A stretch of DNA of 64,000 nucleotides, from positions 21,518 through 85,517 of the forward strand of contig JAUIRK010000635.1 in NCBI GenBank assembly GCA_030549495.1. The letters run 5' to 3'. Below, one piece after another: positions 25,463-36,901 of the stretch (the stretch's first letter is position 1; every line of letters starts with the position of its first letter). Made by a program: the position numbers and the translations under genes. Under the pieces are notes generated by a model, which worked only from the letters and a program-made list of their open reading frames with translations, was not told the origin of the DNA and made no database searches. Source of the stretch: Nectonema munidae (taxonomy: Eukaryota; Nematomorpha; Nectonematoida; Nectonematidae).

Positions 25463-27618
25463 CACAGGTCTGCGCTATTTTTGGGGTCAAAACTTTGATG
25501 GCTGTTTTTACCATATTTTAGTATGATAAACTTAAATTTAATTATAATTTTTGTCCATCACCTCGTATTTTTTTTCAAACGCAGGTTGAAATATTTTTTT
25601 AATATAAAAATTTTGATCAAAATATTTTTCATTTGTTTTTATTTTTTGAATGTATAAATTTCTTGTTTTAATATTTTTAGAAATTGAAATGAATAGAAAG
25701 TGTAAAAACGATTCTAATAAGTTTTGTTACATTTGTGGACAAGTGATGCTGACTGGACAAAGTTTACGAATTAACAAATTTATTAAATCTACTTACTATG
25801 TCTATTTTGGCATGAAATTAGGCGATCAAGATAAAAGTTTTGCCCCTCATTATTGTTGCACGTCTTGTGTTGAGAATTTGAGATACTGGAGAAAGGGTAA
25901 AAAGAGATCTCTTCCTTTTGGTATCCCAATGCAATGGCGTGAAGGTAAGGATCATACATCTGACTGTTATTTCTGCCTCACCAATTTAAATGGAATAAAT
26001 AGAAAAAACAAGCACTGCATTGTTTTTGCTGATCTTCCTTCTGCAAGAAGACCCATTCCACATAGTGCAGATTTACCTGTTCCAAGAGTTCCGAAAAGTG
26101 ACACCTTTAGTGACACTGGTTTAGAAGAAGAAGAAGAAAAAAGAAACTTCAATTTGTTTGAGCCTTCTACATCCAAACGAAGTGCTCCTACTCCCTTAAA
26201 ACAACATCAGCTCAATGATTTAGTGAGAGACTTGGGTTTATCAAAAGAGTCTGCTCAGCTTTTAGATTCAAGACTTTCAGAAAATCATTCATTGGCTTCA
26301 AATACAACGTATTATTGGTACAGAAACAGAGAAGAAGAATTTAGAAAATTTTTTACAGTCAGTCATAACAATGCCCTAGTCCATTGCGTGAATGTAAGGG
26401 GTTTAATAGAATCTTTAGGCTCAGTGTATATATCAGAAGAATGGAGACTTTTTATTGATGCATCTACTAAAAGTTTGAAGGCTGTATTGCTGCACATAAA
26501 AAACAAGCTTGGTTCAGTTCCTGTAGCACATTCTGTTCAATTAAAAGAGGGCTATGAAACAATGAAAGTCTTGCGTGAAGCCATAAATTACAAAGATCAT
26601 AATTGGAAAATTTGTGGTGACTTAAAAGTTTTGTCAATAATTTTAGGAATGAAAAATGGGTATATTAAATATCCATGCTTCTTGTGTTTATGGGACAGCA
26701 GAGCTGATGCACTACATTTTAATAAAAAAGAATGGCCAAAAAGAGAAAACTTCACGATTGGAACTTTCAATATTATAAATCAAAATTTAGTTGATCCTCA
26801 AAAAGTTTTTTCCTCCGCTGCACATTAAATTGGGATTGATGAGAAGCTTTGTGAGAGCATTGAATAAAGAAAGCCAGGTTTTTTTTTTATTTAGCAAAAA
26901 AGTTTCCAAAAGTTAGCGATGCTAAAATCAATGCTGGAATTTTTGATGGTTGTCAAATAAGGATGTTAATGAAAGATGATGACTTTTTATTAATCATGAC
27001 AGAAAATGAAAAAAATGCATGGAAAGCTTTCAAATCTCTTACACTTAATTTTTTAGGCAATCATAAAAGTATTGATTTTGAAAATATAGTTGAAACGCTC
27101 ATTAGAAACTTTCAAATTTTGGGAGTCAGGATGTCAATAAAACTACATTTTTTGCGATCGCACCTGGACTATTTCCCAGATAATTGTGGAGATTATAGCG
27201 AAGAGCAAGGGGAAGATTTCATCAAGATTTGAAGTGCATGGAAGAGAGATATCAAGGTAGATGGGACATCAATATGCTAGCTGATTATTGTTGGTGTTTG
27301 AAAAGAGACCTTCCATCAGAAAATTATAAAAGAAAGTCTATAAAATCTTCTTTTTTACCAAAATAAATTATTTTCTTATTTAAAATAAATATATAATAAA
27401 ATTTTAAATTAGTTTGAATAATTTTTTGTAAGACTACTTTATTTTTTGCAACTTTACAGAGGGTCAGCATTGTTATTTCAAGTAATAACATCTTTTATTC
27501 AAAATCTAGAGGTGATTGTTAAAAATGAATATTATTTTTGAAATATACACATCAAAGTACATATGAATTAGTAATAAAACTTATGACCGCTGAAAAAAAA
27601 TTCTAAACGCAGACCTGT
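25463..27618 (+). mobile_element. Candidate DDE-type element, copy 1 (best preserved), nested in the MULE
   Basis: Bounded by ACAGGTCTGCG at 25464-25474 and its inverted copy at 27608-27618, followed on both sides by T-rich DNA (CTATTTTT and TTTAGAATTTTT). Copy 3 has matching ends (TCACAGGTC at 54994 and inverted at 57042), which supports these borders. No clear target duplication. Carries one gene, 25689-27366. Confidence 0.6.
25689..27366 (+). pseudogene. Cys-rich candidate DDE transposase, copy 1, lightly broken
   Basis: A protein family I recall only as uncharacterised in many arthropod genomes. I choose ATG 25689 (MNRKCKNDSNKFCYICG) because a TTTTTAG acceptor-like site precedes it. Order: Cys-rich head (CYIC; HYCCTSC; DCYFC) with basic KGKKRS, likely zinc binding; acidic linker EEEEEK; LNDLVRDLGLSKES; then EEWRLFIDASTKSLKAVLLH, CGDLKVLSIILG, CFLCLWDSRADALHF; and, past a frame change near 26828-26960, NCGDYSEEQGEDF and RYQGRWDINMLADYCW. 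Asp in FIDAS, Asp in GDLK and Glu in EEQ could be a DDE triad on an RNase-H-like fold (inference). The open part covers 25689-26828; two frame changes follow. Confidence 0.65.
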
Positions 27619-27904
27619 CTTCTTTTGTTTATAAGCTTAGTGCGAGACTAGCTGTGAAACAAGGAGATTAAAATTGTAGCGAAATTTTCCATGTAGGGAA
27701 AGTTTCCTAGAACCCTTGACAATCTCCGCTAACCGTGTCATGAATTGTGATAAAGTGCTCTCAGTGGGAGACGCATTCACAATAATAGTTGTTGACTCGT
27801 AGTTTTATGGTGAAAAGTGAAAGCATGTTATAATCCTTCAATAGAAAAAGCGACCATTGTCTTTCCTTGGGTGTTTGTACTCATTTTTTGCCTTAAATTT
27901 TTTC

Positions 27905-28664
27905 TTTATTACTAATTTTCTTTACTTGTTTTTCTAGACGTTTCAAAATGCTACCCACTATGGTTGCTTCTTTCACTTCTGTCAGAGCAACTACAGAAAA
28001 ATAGTTTCATTAGGCCAGAGTACATTATACTCTAAAAGTTTCTCATTCAGAAAATGTTTTAAAATGCTCTTAGCCATTGCATTTTTACAAAAGTCGCAAG
28101 TAATTTTGATTAATGAATATGTGACATTTTAAGCTTTGGTTCGAATTTAAAAACTTTTTATAGATTCAAATAGCCTATAGAAAAATGAAAAGGTTAATGA
28201 TACCATTCGAAATTGGGAAGTTTTTTCAATATTTTGAAAGTATTTGGATAACAAGAATAGACTTATGGTGTGTTTATAAGTCCAATGTGCGAACAAACAA
28301 TCACTGTGAAGGATTCCACAAGAGGTAAAATTTTGAAAAATATTTTATTTTTTGAATAGCTGATTATTATTTTAGCATGAGCTCAAGTCTTCCATATTAA
28401 AAAATTTCTGTGTAGGAATTGTTCGAGTTTTTCATCAAAACTGAAGAAAGACTAATAAAAGATCTTCCTGAAATTGAAAATGTAAATTCAAAATACAACT
28501 GGAGTGGTGGAAGGAAAAAACAATCTGAAGACAAGGAGAAAGCTTTGGAAGAAATTTATATCGATTTTCAAAATGACAAAAATTTATATTTTTTTTTATC
28601 CAGAATATCTCAATTCATATCATCCATAAACTTAGACACTACAAATGAAAAAACTCATATGTAA
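27905..28664 (+). pseudogene. Second MULE transposase remnant (C-terminal half)
   Basis: Parallels the last part of the 23748-25098 remnant: ETEERLIKDLPEIENVNSKYNWSGG-type segment at about 28437-28510 against ERLWIDIPEIESVNSQYNWSGG, and NHCEGFHKR at about 28300 followed by a short intron-like gap (GTAAAATT...TTTTAG). Upstream part reads weakly like the CYF...RKI and KSFSFRKCFKMLLAIAFL regions of MULEs. Frame breaks present. No terminal repeats found, so it may be an older separate insertion. Confidence 0.6.
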
Positions 28665-28712
28665 TAGATTATAAATATGTATAGATTATATTAAGTTTTA
28701 GTTATTTTCAAT

Positions 28713-30914
28713 CTCCCTAGGGGTCATACACATATGACGTCCCCATAAAAAATTGAAATTTGCCTCCCCCCTTGTCTGAGTACATCTAAAAATCAATACC
28801 CCCCCCCCTCAGTCAGACGTCCTTTTTAGCTCCCCCCCCCCCATCTGACCCTTCGTATTAATGGTAATCTATTTTTTCCTATATTTAGGTATGAAAAAAA
28901 GGACACTTGATATTTTTATTTTTTTATATAAAATTCATCATCTTTAGCTTCTATAAAAGAACTGTTCATAAGCAAATCAAAAATACTAAAAATTGGGCAA
29001 TCATCTTCTTCATTGCCTACACTATTCGGAAATTCTTCATCTTCATTTATACTTGTGTTTTCGTTTAACTCATCTTCACAGCCCCAACTTATGACGCTTC
29101 ACAGCTGCAACGCTGGGATAATAAATTCCACAGATTTTGCTAACTTTTTATTAATTGTGGATTTAACACTTGGACAATACATGTCATATGGTAGAATTTT
29201 ATAATCTTTTTTAGGAATCAGTTCATTGATCGCAAGACGCCTAAATAAATCTGGAAAACGGTCAGTTGACTTTGTATCACTTGGCAGGGGAACTGTTGGA
29301 CCACCAGGATTTTGACGAACTTGAACTGGAGCAGACAGAAAACGATCCGGGAATATCTTAAGCCAGTTTGTCTGGAAAGATGTACAACATTTTTCATCAG
29401 TACATATAACAATCTGTAAAAATAGCGAGAGATATACGGCAGTGTAGTGAAACCCATTTCTCATTATATGGTACTATTTCTTTTCTACAATTTGTAACAT
29501 ACTCACAAACTACAGGATAGCCGTCGATCATCAGCTCATTCCAAACTTCAGCCAAAACTTCACCAGCTTTAATTACGCTTTTCTAATTTTATATCTACTG
29601 TTCTTCTTTGACTGTCTAGATGATTGCGAAAAGTGTCATAAGGAAGGATCAAGCCAGCGAGTGCTTTGCTCAAAGGAGCCATTCGTCGTTCTACATGATT
29701 ATAGGCAGACATCCCCGCAGCATAAGTTGATACTAAAAATGCATCAAAGCTATAACTTAAAATGTTGTATTGCAACATCAAGTGTTTTGGGAAATCGAGG
29801 ATTATCAGCAGGTCTACCATCAGGAAAAATCATGGCAACAAGCTTGATTTTGCCATTACGTTTAACAACATCTAGAAATTGGTCCAATAACATTAGATGG
29901 TCAACATCCCATCCATGTGAATATGCAGTGCTTGAGTCATGTTTTCCACTGCGAATAGCTATGTAGGTTGGACCTGAATAGGAGATTTCTGGAACAGTCT
30001 TAAAAGATGTTGAACGAATTTCACATGGAGCATAAACTGATGGTGTTAATTTATGCCTTGTAGCCTTAACAAAATCATGGTCAGGTAGGCGAATTTCATA
30101 ATCTACATGCATTACAAGAGGAGAGTGTTTTGTAGCTGCTGTAACACCTATTGGTACTTTAGCTTTATCATCAACGGATAGAACAAAGACATTTACCGAA
30201 CCAAAAAGTGAAACTGTTTTCCATATACTGTTTTGTCGCAAAAGTAAAATCAGCAACTTCGTGATTACTCCTAAGATTATTCTTGACTTTTCGAATTTTA
30301 ACAGGCACTGTGTGTACATAAAGTTTTCCTTCAATTGTGTTGAGTCTTCTTGGAATAAGACAAAGATATAATGCTTGACGACTTATGACGTAGCCCTCCT
30401 AATGTATGATTTGAGATATTATTTAACTTAATAAATTATATAATCAAAGTAAAATTTTTATCGATAAAATAGTACTTATAAGGAAAAAAACTTTAAATTT
30501 TCATTAAAAGTTTAAATATTGTACAGTTAAAAATAAAATAAACTTACAAAAAAAAGATACTGAAACAAGAAGATAAACTATAAAGGAAAGTATTATAAAC
30601 TATGAAGCTAAGCCATACATCGTAAAAAAATTTGGAAAAAATCAGGAGTTTTTTGAATATAAAGAAATTTTTTTTATCGAATATTGATAAAAAAAAACGC
30701 TAAAAAATCTCTTGAAGAAATTGTAAAAATTTCTATCATCATATCCTGAAAAATATAAAATATCATATCCTGAAAAACACTTATTCATATGGAAATATCA
30801 AAAAAGACGAAGTTCGGATAATAACTACCCCCCCCTCCCCGATCACGAAGAATCTAAAATTTCTGTGACCCCCCCCCCTCTTTTGGGACGTCATATATGT
30901 ATGACCCCAGGGAA
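28713..30914 (-). mobile_element. 2.2-kb inverted-repeat DNA element, unclassified
   Basis: Left end CCCTAGGGGTCATACACATA then TGACGTCCC; right end, reverse complement, CCCTGGGGTCATACATATAT then GACGTCCC. The terminal repeat is about 30 bp, near-palindromic inside (ATATGACGTC), and followed by C runs on both sides (28801-28841 and 30829-30880). Minus-strand coding remnants fill the interior. Target duplication not resolved. Confidence 0.7.
28930..30360 (-). pseudogene. Candidate DDE transposase of the 28713-30914 element, broken
   Basis: Three overlapping minus-strand frames: 30334-29750, 29820-29569, 29464-29099. Readable segments in order: VLSVDDKAKVPIGVTAATK, PDHDFVKATRHKLTPSVYA, YSGPTYIAIRSGKHDSS, MIFPDGRPADNPRFPKTLD, NHVERRMAPLSKALAGLILP, ICTDEKCC. 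This protein type turns up as uncharacterised ORFs in several eukaryotes (recollection). Asp in SVDDK, Asp in FPDG and Glu in VERRM could be the catalytic triad (inference). The C-terminus is acidic. Several frame changes; inactive. Confidence 0.5.
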
Positions 30915-33740
30915 GATTATGCCCACGATAGAAAAATTGAGAATGTAAGTCGTTATATATATTTCATAGGTTCTGATTTTGATGGTAGTATTTATTTTTT
31001 AATATTTTTTTGGATAAATATCAGTATTTATCAATCAAAACTAATAGTAACTGCCAATAAGGTTCTTGTATTAGCAGCTTTTATGAATTAACTTTGCATA
31101 TAAACTATCATTTTCAGATCGCTGATTTTATTGGTAACACTTATTTTTTACAAAATCATTCGTAGGTAAGAACATCAATCAAAGTGGACCGTACATGTCA
31201 AAAAATCGCAAATCTAAAGTCAAGAGTTGAAAGCCGCCTATACGACTAAACAATAAGATGGCAACTGGCATCATTTTTCAACTTGCTTGAATTCCTTCGT
31301 AATTGCTAAGGATAATGGGGAAAGTAGAAGAAATTTTCTCATAATATCTGGGCACACTTGTGCTATTACGAAAGAACTAAAAAACTACCACACATTGAGT
31401 GAAACAGGTACAGGGTTAAATAGATTCTCCTCATACAAGAATAAATGAACGGAGCCAATCACGGAATAAAATGTCTCATTTGCAAGATCAACACAACGGG
31501 AGTCCATATTTGTGGTTCGTGCTCATAAAATTGGCTCGTTTTTCCTCTTTGAAATAAAAGCCTTTTAATCTATTTTTATTTTCATTTCAATATTCATAGG
31601 TGCCAACGCTTCTAGTTAGTTTAAAAGTAGAGTTTGGCTACGTGTGGCCATTTTGGTACTTTTTGACTACTAACTGAAGCAGAGTTATGCACATATCTTA
31701 AATATCATAATCCATATTTTTCATTCAAATCCTTAAAATAAATAAAGTTGTCACAAAATGGGTCAATTGACCCCTCTAGTATTTCTAGGGATATAACTTT
31801 ATTAAAATGCTTAATAAAACCAAGAAAGGAATCAAGTGTAACTCTCAGGTGTTTTAAAAATACGCTATTTTCGAGTATATAGCCTCCTAATTCAAGTGGG
31901 AGGTTAGTAAAAAATTTCTAGAAAAAACAAGATATTTGTACTGAAAAGATTTTTTAACGACCATTGATGAAACGCACACAAAAAATTATTTATGAGAACA
32001 CATTTTAAAGAAAAGTATTTACTTTTATGTAAAATAACGCAATCATCAGCGTACAAAACATGTCAAAATTTCCACATAATTTATATGTAAAATGAAAATA
32101 AAGGACCTAGCAAAGATCTTTGTAGCACACCTGAATTTAATGAAGTAAGATAAAATACAGTTTTCCATTAGATAAAAAACACTTAAGTAATTTCAAAAAT
32201 TTACTTCTAAGCCCATAGTAATATAAGTGTTCTTTGCCAAATTAAATTTTCAATTACCATTTCAATCAAGTTAGATCTATTTTACTTGATATTACGTTTA
32301 AAATTATTATATCTAAAAAATGCCCTCTCTTCATTCACTATTTTTTTGTTTCCCCGACGAAAAATCCTTGTATTTGCGATACATTTACACATATTCGTAT
32401 AATATGCAATGCGTCTCTAAAAATTTATTGAAAATACTGATTAATTAAAAACAGAGTTCACAAAACAGTTCTGTTATTTTACCTGTCATATGTTTTGATT
32501 GAGACAAATAAATAATTCAAAGTGGTACGATGAATAAATGTCCATCATCCTAAAATGTCCCTTTTATCGTTTACATTTGAAATGTCTTTTTCCGATGCTG
32601 AAATAAATAGCAGTCCTTTTGTTAATATATTTATATTAGAAAAATGTTTTCTATGAAAGCATTACCACTGCTCCACTCCAGGAAATGAAAAATGAACACA
32701 AAATAAGCAATTATTATTTAATTGAAGTACACGTCTACCCAAAGTCCATAATAGAACATCCGTAAACCTGGATAACAATGTAAGATTTTATTATATTAAC
32801 TTAGACATTTGAATTTTAAATTTTTCAAAAATCTTTTGCTTTTTTGTTATAGAGATTGAAAACGAAAAAAGCTCGAAAAAACTAGAAAGCTGTTCATATA
32901 CTCTCAAAAGCACAAGAAAAACAACCTGGGGGTACTCTTTTTTCAAATTGTCTTTATTTTGATAAAAAATTTCTTACGACGACTTCCTGTCAAAACAAAC
33001 ATATCATTGCATCATTGACTGAGCCAACAAAGAAAAGTGTCGTTAGAATGAAAATTAAAAAAAGATAGACATTCGAGAGATGCAGAGTGCCAAAAGAAAG
33101 AAAGCTGTTGTTTTGGAGAAATAATTTAAAAGCACACCTCCTCCACACTCTGATAATTTTATAAAAGAAGCGGAAAATGCGTATTCACTCAGTATTTTGT
33201 TAGTTTAGTTATTAAAATAAAGAACTCGTCTTAGTATAGCTAAGATAGGAAAGAAATAAGATACTCATATTCTAAATAGAAAGAGACGCGTCAGAGGGTA
33301 AGACCCCTCGGAAACAATTCTTGCCTCCCTCCTCTTAGATTCAATTGAAATAAACTTTAATTCTGTATCTAAATGTATTTTAAAATTTAACTTTATATAT
33401 TATTCATAAACAATGAAAGAAAAAACATATGAAATGTATCTCAGCGCAATGCACAAGTTGTATGGCGGTTCATTGGCAAGTGCAAGCTATCTTTACTGCA
33501 AAGGGTATGCTGTGTGAAATTGCTGTTTTTAGTAGCGCTTTTTCCATATATAACATATAAGCTAACTCTAATACACTTTGAGAATAGTTTGACTAAAAAT
33601 ATTACATTTGAAATGGGTTTTGAAACCTAGAAAATTGGCAGAGACTTTGTAAAATTAACTTGCAAGCTAAGGTTTTAACAAGTTTGCGCACAATTCAGTA
33701 AACATTGTTTTCAATTTTTGTAATGAATTTTTTTGATTTT
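30915..33740. other. AT-rich stretch, no gene seen
   Basis: No ORF above background, no recognised repeat. Slightly less AT-rich patches at about 31190-31560 and 33090-33330 could be old repeat fragments but match nothing else here that I can see. Confidence 0.4.
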
Positions 33741-33754
33741 ATTTGAATAAATTT

Positions 33755-35100
33755 TTAAAAAATTTTTAAGTTAGTGTGATTATAACGGATAAAAAATTTA
33801 AATGATGTAAATTGTCCCCTGAAATTTTTTAGAATCCTAACTGGTTTACGAATTCTAGAAGAACATCGGAGGATTGTTTCACAATTTGGTGAACAAGGAG
33901 CGAACTTTTCAGCCTCTTCCGAGTTAGGATAAGTTTCAAAACTAGACAGAGTTGGCCTTTGAGCCTCAATGTCTTTTGTCATTTCTGGAATTTTCAGAAA
34001 TGGGTAGATTAGTTAAAGAAGAGGTTTATTTTGATGGCGACTTTTTCCATAGTTGGGGTTAGCTTCGAGAAGCTCAACAACCTCTCTATCAGGGCCATAT
34101 TTCTTCTGCTATTAAAACGCTTCAGTAACACTTCACATGGTTCACAAAGCCAGCAAGGTAGGACATTACTCGAAGAACGCCTTTCAAATGTGAAGAAACG
34201 TCCATGATGGGTGGCATTAGTAGGGGTACAAAGAAGTGAGCGGATGACATGCAGAGATTCAGATAGAAGTTTTGATGAAGCAGAAAGGCATACTTTAGCA
34301 AAGTGGCCCAGTTTGCCCCATTTTAGACATATCTTTTGCAGGACAATAGCAACATATTATCTTTTGGATGACGACTTCCTCCGCAGTTGAAGCATTTGCC
34401 ATTCGAAAAATGGGTTTTTGGAAATGTAGCAGAAAGCTTTACCAATTAAGGCACCTTTTGAGAATCGTTCGAATCAGCCAGAATATTTTCAGAAAAATTT
34501 GAATTAGTAGGTAATTATTGAAGACCTAGTAGTTGCAGCAGCACAGGTGTAATTTGTGAGTCATAGGCCTCAACACGAAGATGAGCGAGTTCCAAAGCTC
34601 TAACAATTGTGTTGCTTCAAGACTCAAATCATCACTTTCTAAGAGTTTAGCACGTATTGGAGAAGAGCGAAGTCTACGCAATTGACTCATCTCTGTATAT
34701 CGCAGTACTTACGTTTTTGAAGCAACAATCGGCAGCAAAAAGGTTTAAAACTTGAAGGTATATTGATCCACAGATTCATTTTTCTACTGCAGGCGTGTTG
34801 AAAGCAAATGTTGAAGCATAAACGATACTTGATGGTTTTTCGTAGGTGGCTTTCAGGAGCTCAATTGCATGGTCAAAACTGGAACAACATTGAATGATGT
34901 CTGCAGCAAATGTTTCAAGGTACCAAGTAAAGAAATTCAAGTTTGTTAGGACTGAGCGAATCAATGACAGACAAATAAAATTCCTGTACTAAAGTTTAGA
35001 ATGCCTCAGCAGCAGATTTATCAAATTTTTCCAAACGGATAACTTTGTCTATAAAAGAAATGAGCTTTTGCTGAATAAATTGATTTAAAATTGGCCGAAA
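33755..35100 (-). mobile_element. LTR retrotransposon fossil, probably Ty3/Gypsy type, broken
   Basis: Minus strand. The gag-like part (about 34100-35100) includes a region resembling gag capsid sequence and paired CCHC-type zinc-knuckle sequence near 34310-34400. 33755-33982 resembles the C-terminal end of a pol polyprotein (RSSRIRKPVRILKNF). Most of pol is absent between them. Long terminal repeats were not identified. Clearly broken, with several breaks plus loss of the middle, and probably old. Family assignment rests on the gag/knuckle look only. Confidence 0.5.
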
Positions 35101-35208
35101 AAAAACCTAACAAGGCTTTATTCAGCAAAAGGAGACTATTGAAACAAACACAGAAGTCGCAGTATTTATAAACTTTTATTTTCACAAAATAGCATTCAAA
35201 TTAGTCAA

Positions 35209-35353
35209 GAAAAATCAGAATAGAATGAGGAAAAATGTGAAGTTAGAATAGAAGCCAAATGCTCGCAATGTTCACACATTAGAATATAATGAGGAAAAAC
35301 TTGGAGTAAAGTAAAATTCTAATAGAGCCAAATATTCGCTCGCAATGTTCACA
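35209..35353 (+). repeat. Short tandem duplication, about 75-bp unit
   Basis: Two diverged units share AGAAT..AATGAGGAAAAA, a middle AATAGA.GCCAAAT and the end CTCGCAATGTTCACAC (first copy ends about 35278, second about 35353). Confidence 0.6.
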
Positions 35354-35429
35354 CCACAGATATGATAACAAATATTTAAAATAATCGTAAAGAGAGTAAA
35401 ATGCTACTTATATGTAATATGTCTTAAAC

Positions 35430-35600
35430 CTATTAGTGCTGGGGGGGGGAGTAAAAAATTAATTGTAGAAAATTGGCTGAATCATATCCCTTCAAATTTT
35501 GTGACTTTTCCTAAAATCGCTAGCTGCATCTTTTGAAACCATTTTCATGGTAGTTGAATGACCCTTTCATGTCCAAAACTGTCAATCAAAATCAAAAATT
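35430..35600 (+). repeat. Interspersed repeat shared with 53825-53990
   Basis: Shared blocks: TTAGTGCTGGGG, GAATTATATC or GAATCATATC, TTTTGTGAC or TTTGTGACA, TTTCCTAAAATCGCTAGCTG (one difference), and TTGAATGACC or TTAAATGAC. Here it leads directly into the 151-bp tandem array, so it may be the edge of a satellite-bearing element. Confidence 0.55.
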
Positions 35601-35799
35601 AAATTTTTTCAGCAAAATTTTGACATTATCTGTTTAACCTTATAACTTAGGATCTATATTATATAATACCCTGAAAATTTATAATTATTTACAGTTTGGA
35701 ACGCATAACACTTTGTATATTTAATTTTTTCAATAATCACGGCTAATTTTTAGCAAATGTCAATCAAAATTTTGATTGATCAAATATATATCTAATAAA

Positions 35800-36570
35800 A
35801 TATACCTTCAAATTTTACATAAAATATATGTTTTTATACTAAATCGGTCATGCTGTTTTCATTTCTGGACTCATTTTTTACATTTAGTATTTGAAAATAC
35901 CTATAAGTGTTAATTAAATTTGCGGTTTACTTCTGAAAATTGTCTCCAAAAACATTTCTTCACATTTTACATAAAATATATGTTTTATACTAAATCGATC
36001 ATGTTGTTTTCATTTCTGGACTCATTTTTTAAATTTAGGATTTGAAAATACCTATAAGTGTTAATAAAATTTGCGGTTTACTTCTAAAAATTATCTCCAA
36101 AAACATTCATTCAAATTTAACAATGAAATATACGTGTTATACTAAATCGGCCATGCTGGTTTCATTTCTGGACTCATTTTTTACGTTTAAGATGTGAAAA
36201 TACCTATAAGTGTTAATTAAATTTGCGGTTTACTTCTAAAAATTGTCTCAAAATACATTCATTCAATTTTTACAATGAAATATATGTTTTTATACCAAAT
36301 CAACCATGCTGTTTTCATTTCTGAACTCATTTTTCACATTTAGAGGTTTTAAAATATCTGTCAATGTCAATCAAATTTGAGGTTTACTTCTAAAAGCTAG
36401 CTCCAAAAATATTCTCTAAATTTTACAAGAAATATAAATCAATCATGCTGTTTTCATTTCTGAACTCATTTTTTACATTTAGGATGTGAAAACACCTAAA
36501 AGTGTTAATGAAATTCGCGGTTTACTTCTTAAAATTGTCTCCAAAAACATTCATTCAAATTTTTTTTTGA
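35800..36570 (+). repeat. Tandem array, about 151-bp unit, five copies
   Basis: The marker CATTTCTGGACTCATTTTTT (or CTGAACTC) recurs at about 35861, 36012, 36164, 36317 and 36456, giving steps of 151, 152, 153 and 139. Each unit also holds AAAATACCTATAAGTGTTAA, TTTGCGGTTTACTTCT and a CCAAAAACATTCATTCAAAT segment. Units differ by about 10 percent by eye. Confidence 0.92.
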
Positions 36571-36599
36571 TTATTTGACAAATATAATAATTAAAATCG

Positions 36600-36901
36600 T
36601 GCAAATTGCAAAGTATAGGTAATAACTTTTGTAACATCGTATGAGGTAGCAAAATATGAACAGAAAGTTTGATATTTTTTGATTTTTTAAAGAATATTTT
36701 TCGATTCTTTGATTACAGAATTTTATTTTGATTATTTGATAAAATATATTATTTAATATCGTGAAAAAATTAATAACTTATCTAACATCCTCTCCCCGAA
36801 TGAGGTATATCAAATCTTAATTCTAGCAAAATATGAACTGATAGGTTGGAGATGAATTATCGCGGTATACAGGTTGGAGATGAACCATCGTAGTATACAG
36901 G
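36600..36901 (+). repeat. Repeat with 30-bp minisatellite, left of the inserted element
   Basis: Segments TAATAACTTTTGTAACATCG with AAATATGAACAGAAAG (36610-36670) and CGAATGAGGTATATCAAATC (about 36797) lead into two units of GGTTGGAGATGAA..ATCG..GTATACA (36845-36901). The same order recurs at 38604-38903, on the other side of the 36902-38595 element. Confidence 0.8.

Larger units (their letters stand above)
22934..27707 (+). mobile_element. Mutator-like element (MULE) with another element nested inside
   Basis: Left terminal repeat from 22934, GGAAAGTTTCCCTACATGG then AAAATTTCCCTACA; right terminal repeat, reverse complement from 27707, GGAAACTTTCCCTACATGG then AAAATTTCGCTACA. About 40 of the first 46 positions match and similarity fades beyond. 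A MULE transposase remnant lies at 23748-25098. The 25463-27618 element is inserted in the 3' part, so the MULE itself is about 2.6 kb. CTTGACAA lies near both ends, but not at equal distance, so the target duplication is unsure. Confidence 0.75.

Noticed and set aside
25967-26176. 69-aa minus ORF with a GTGKSA P-loop-like string
   Set aside because: Antisense to the candidate DDE gene; a chance Walker-like match.
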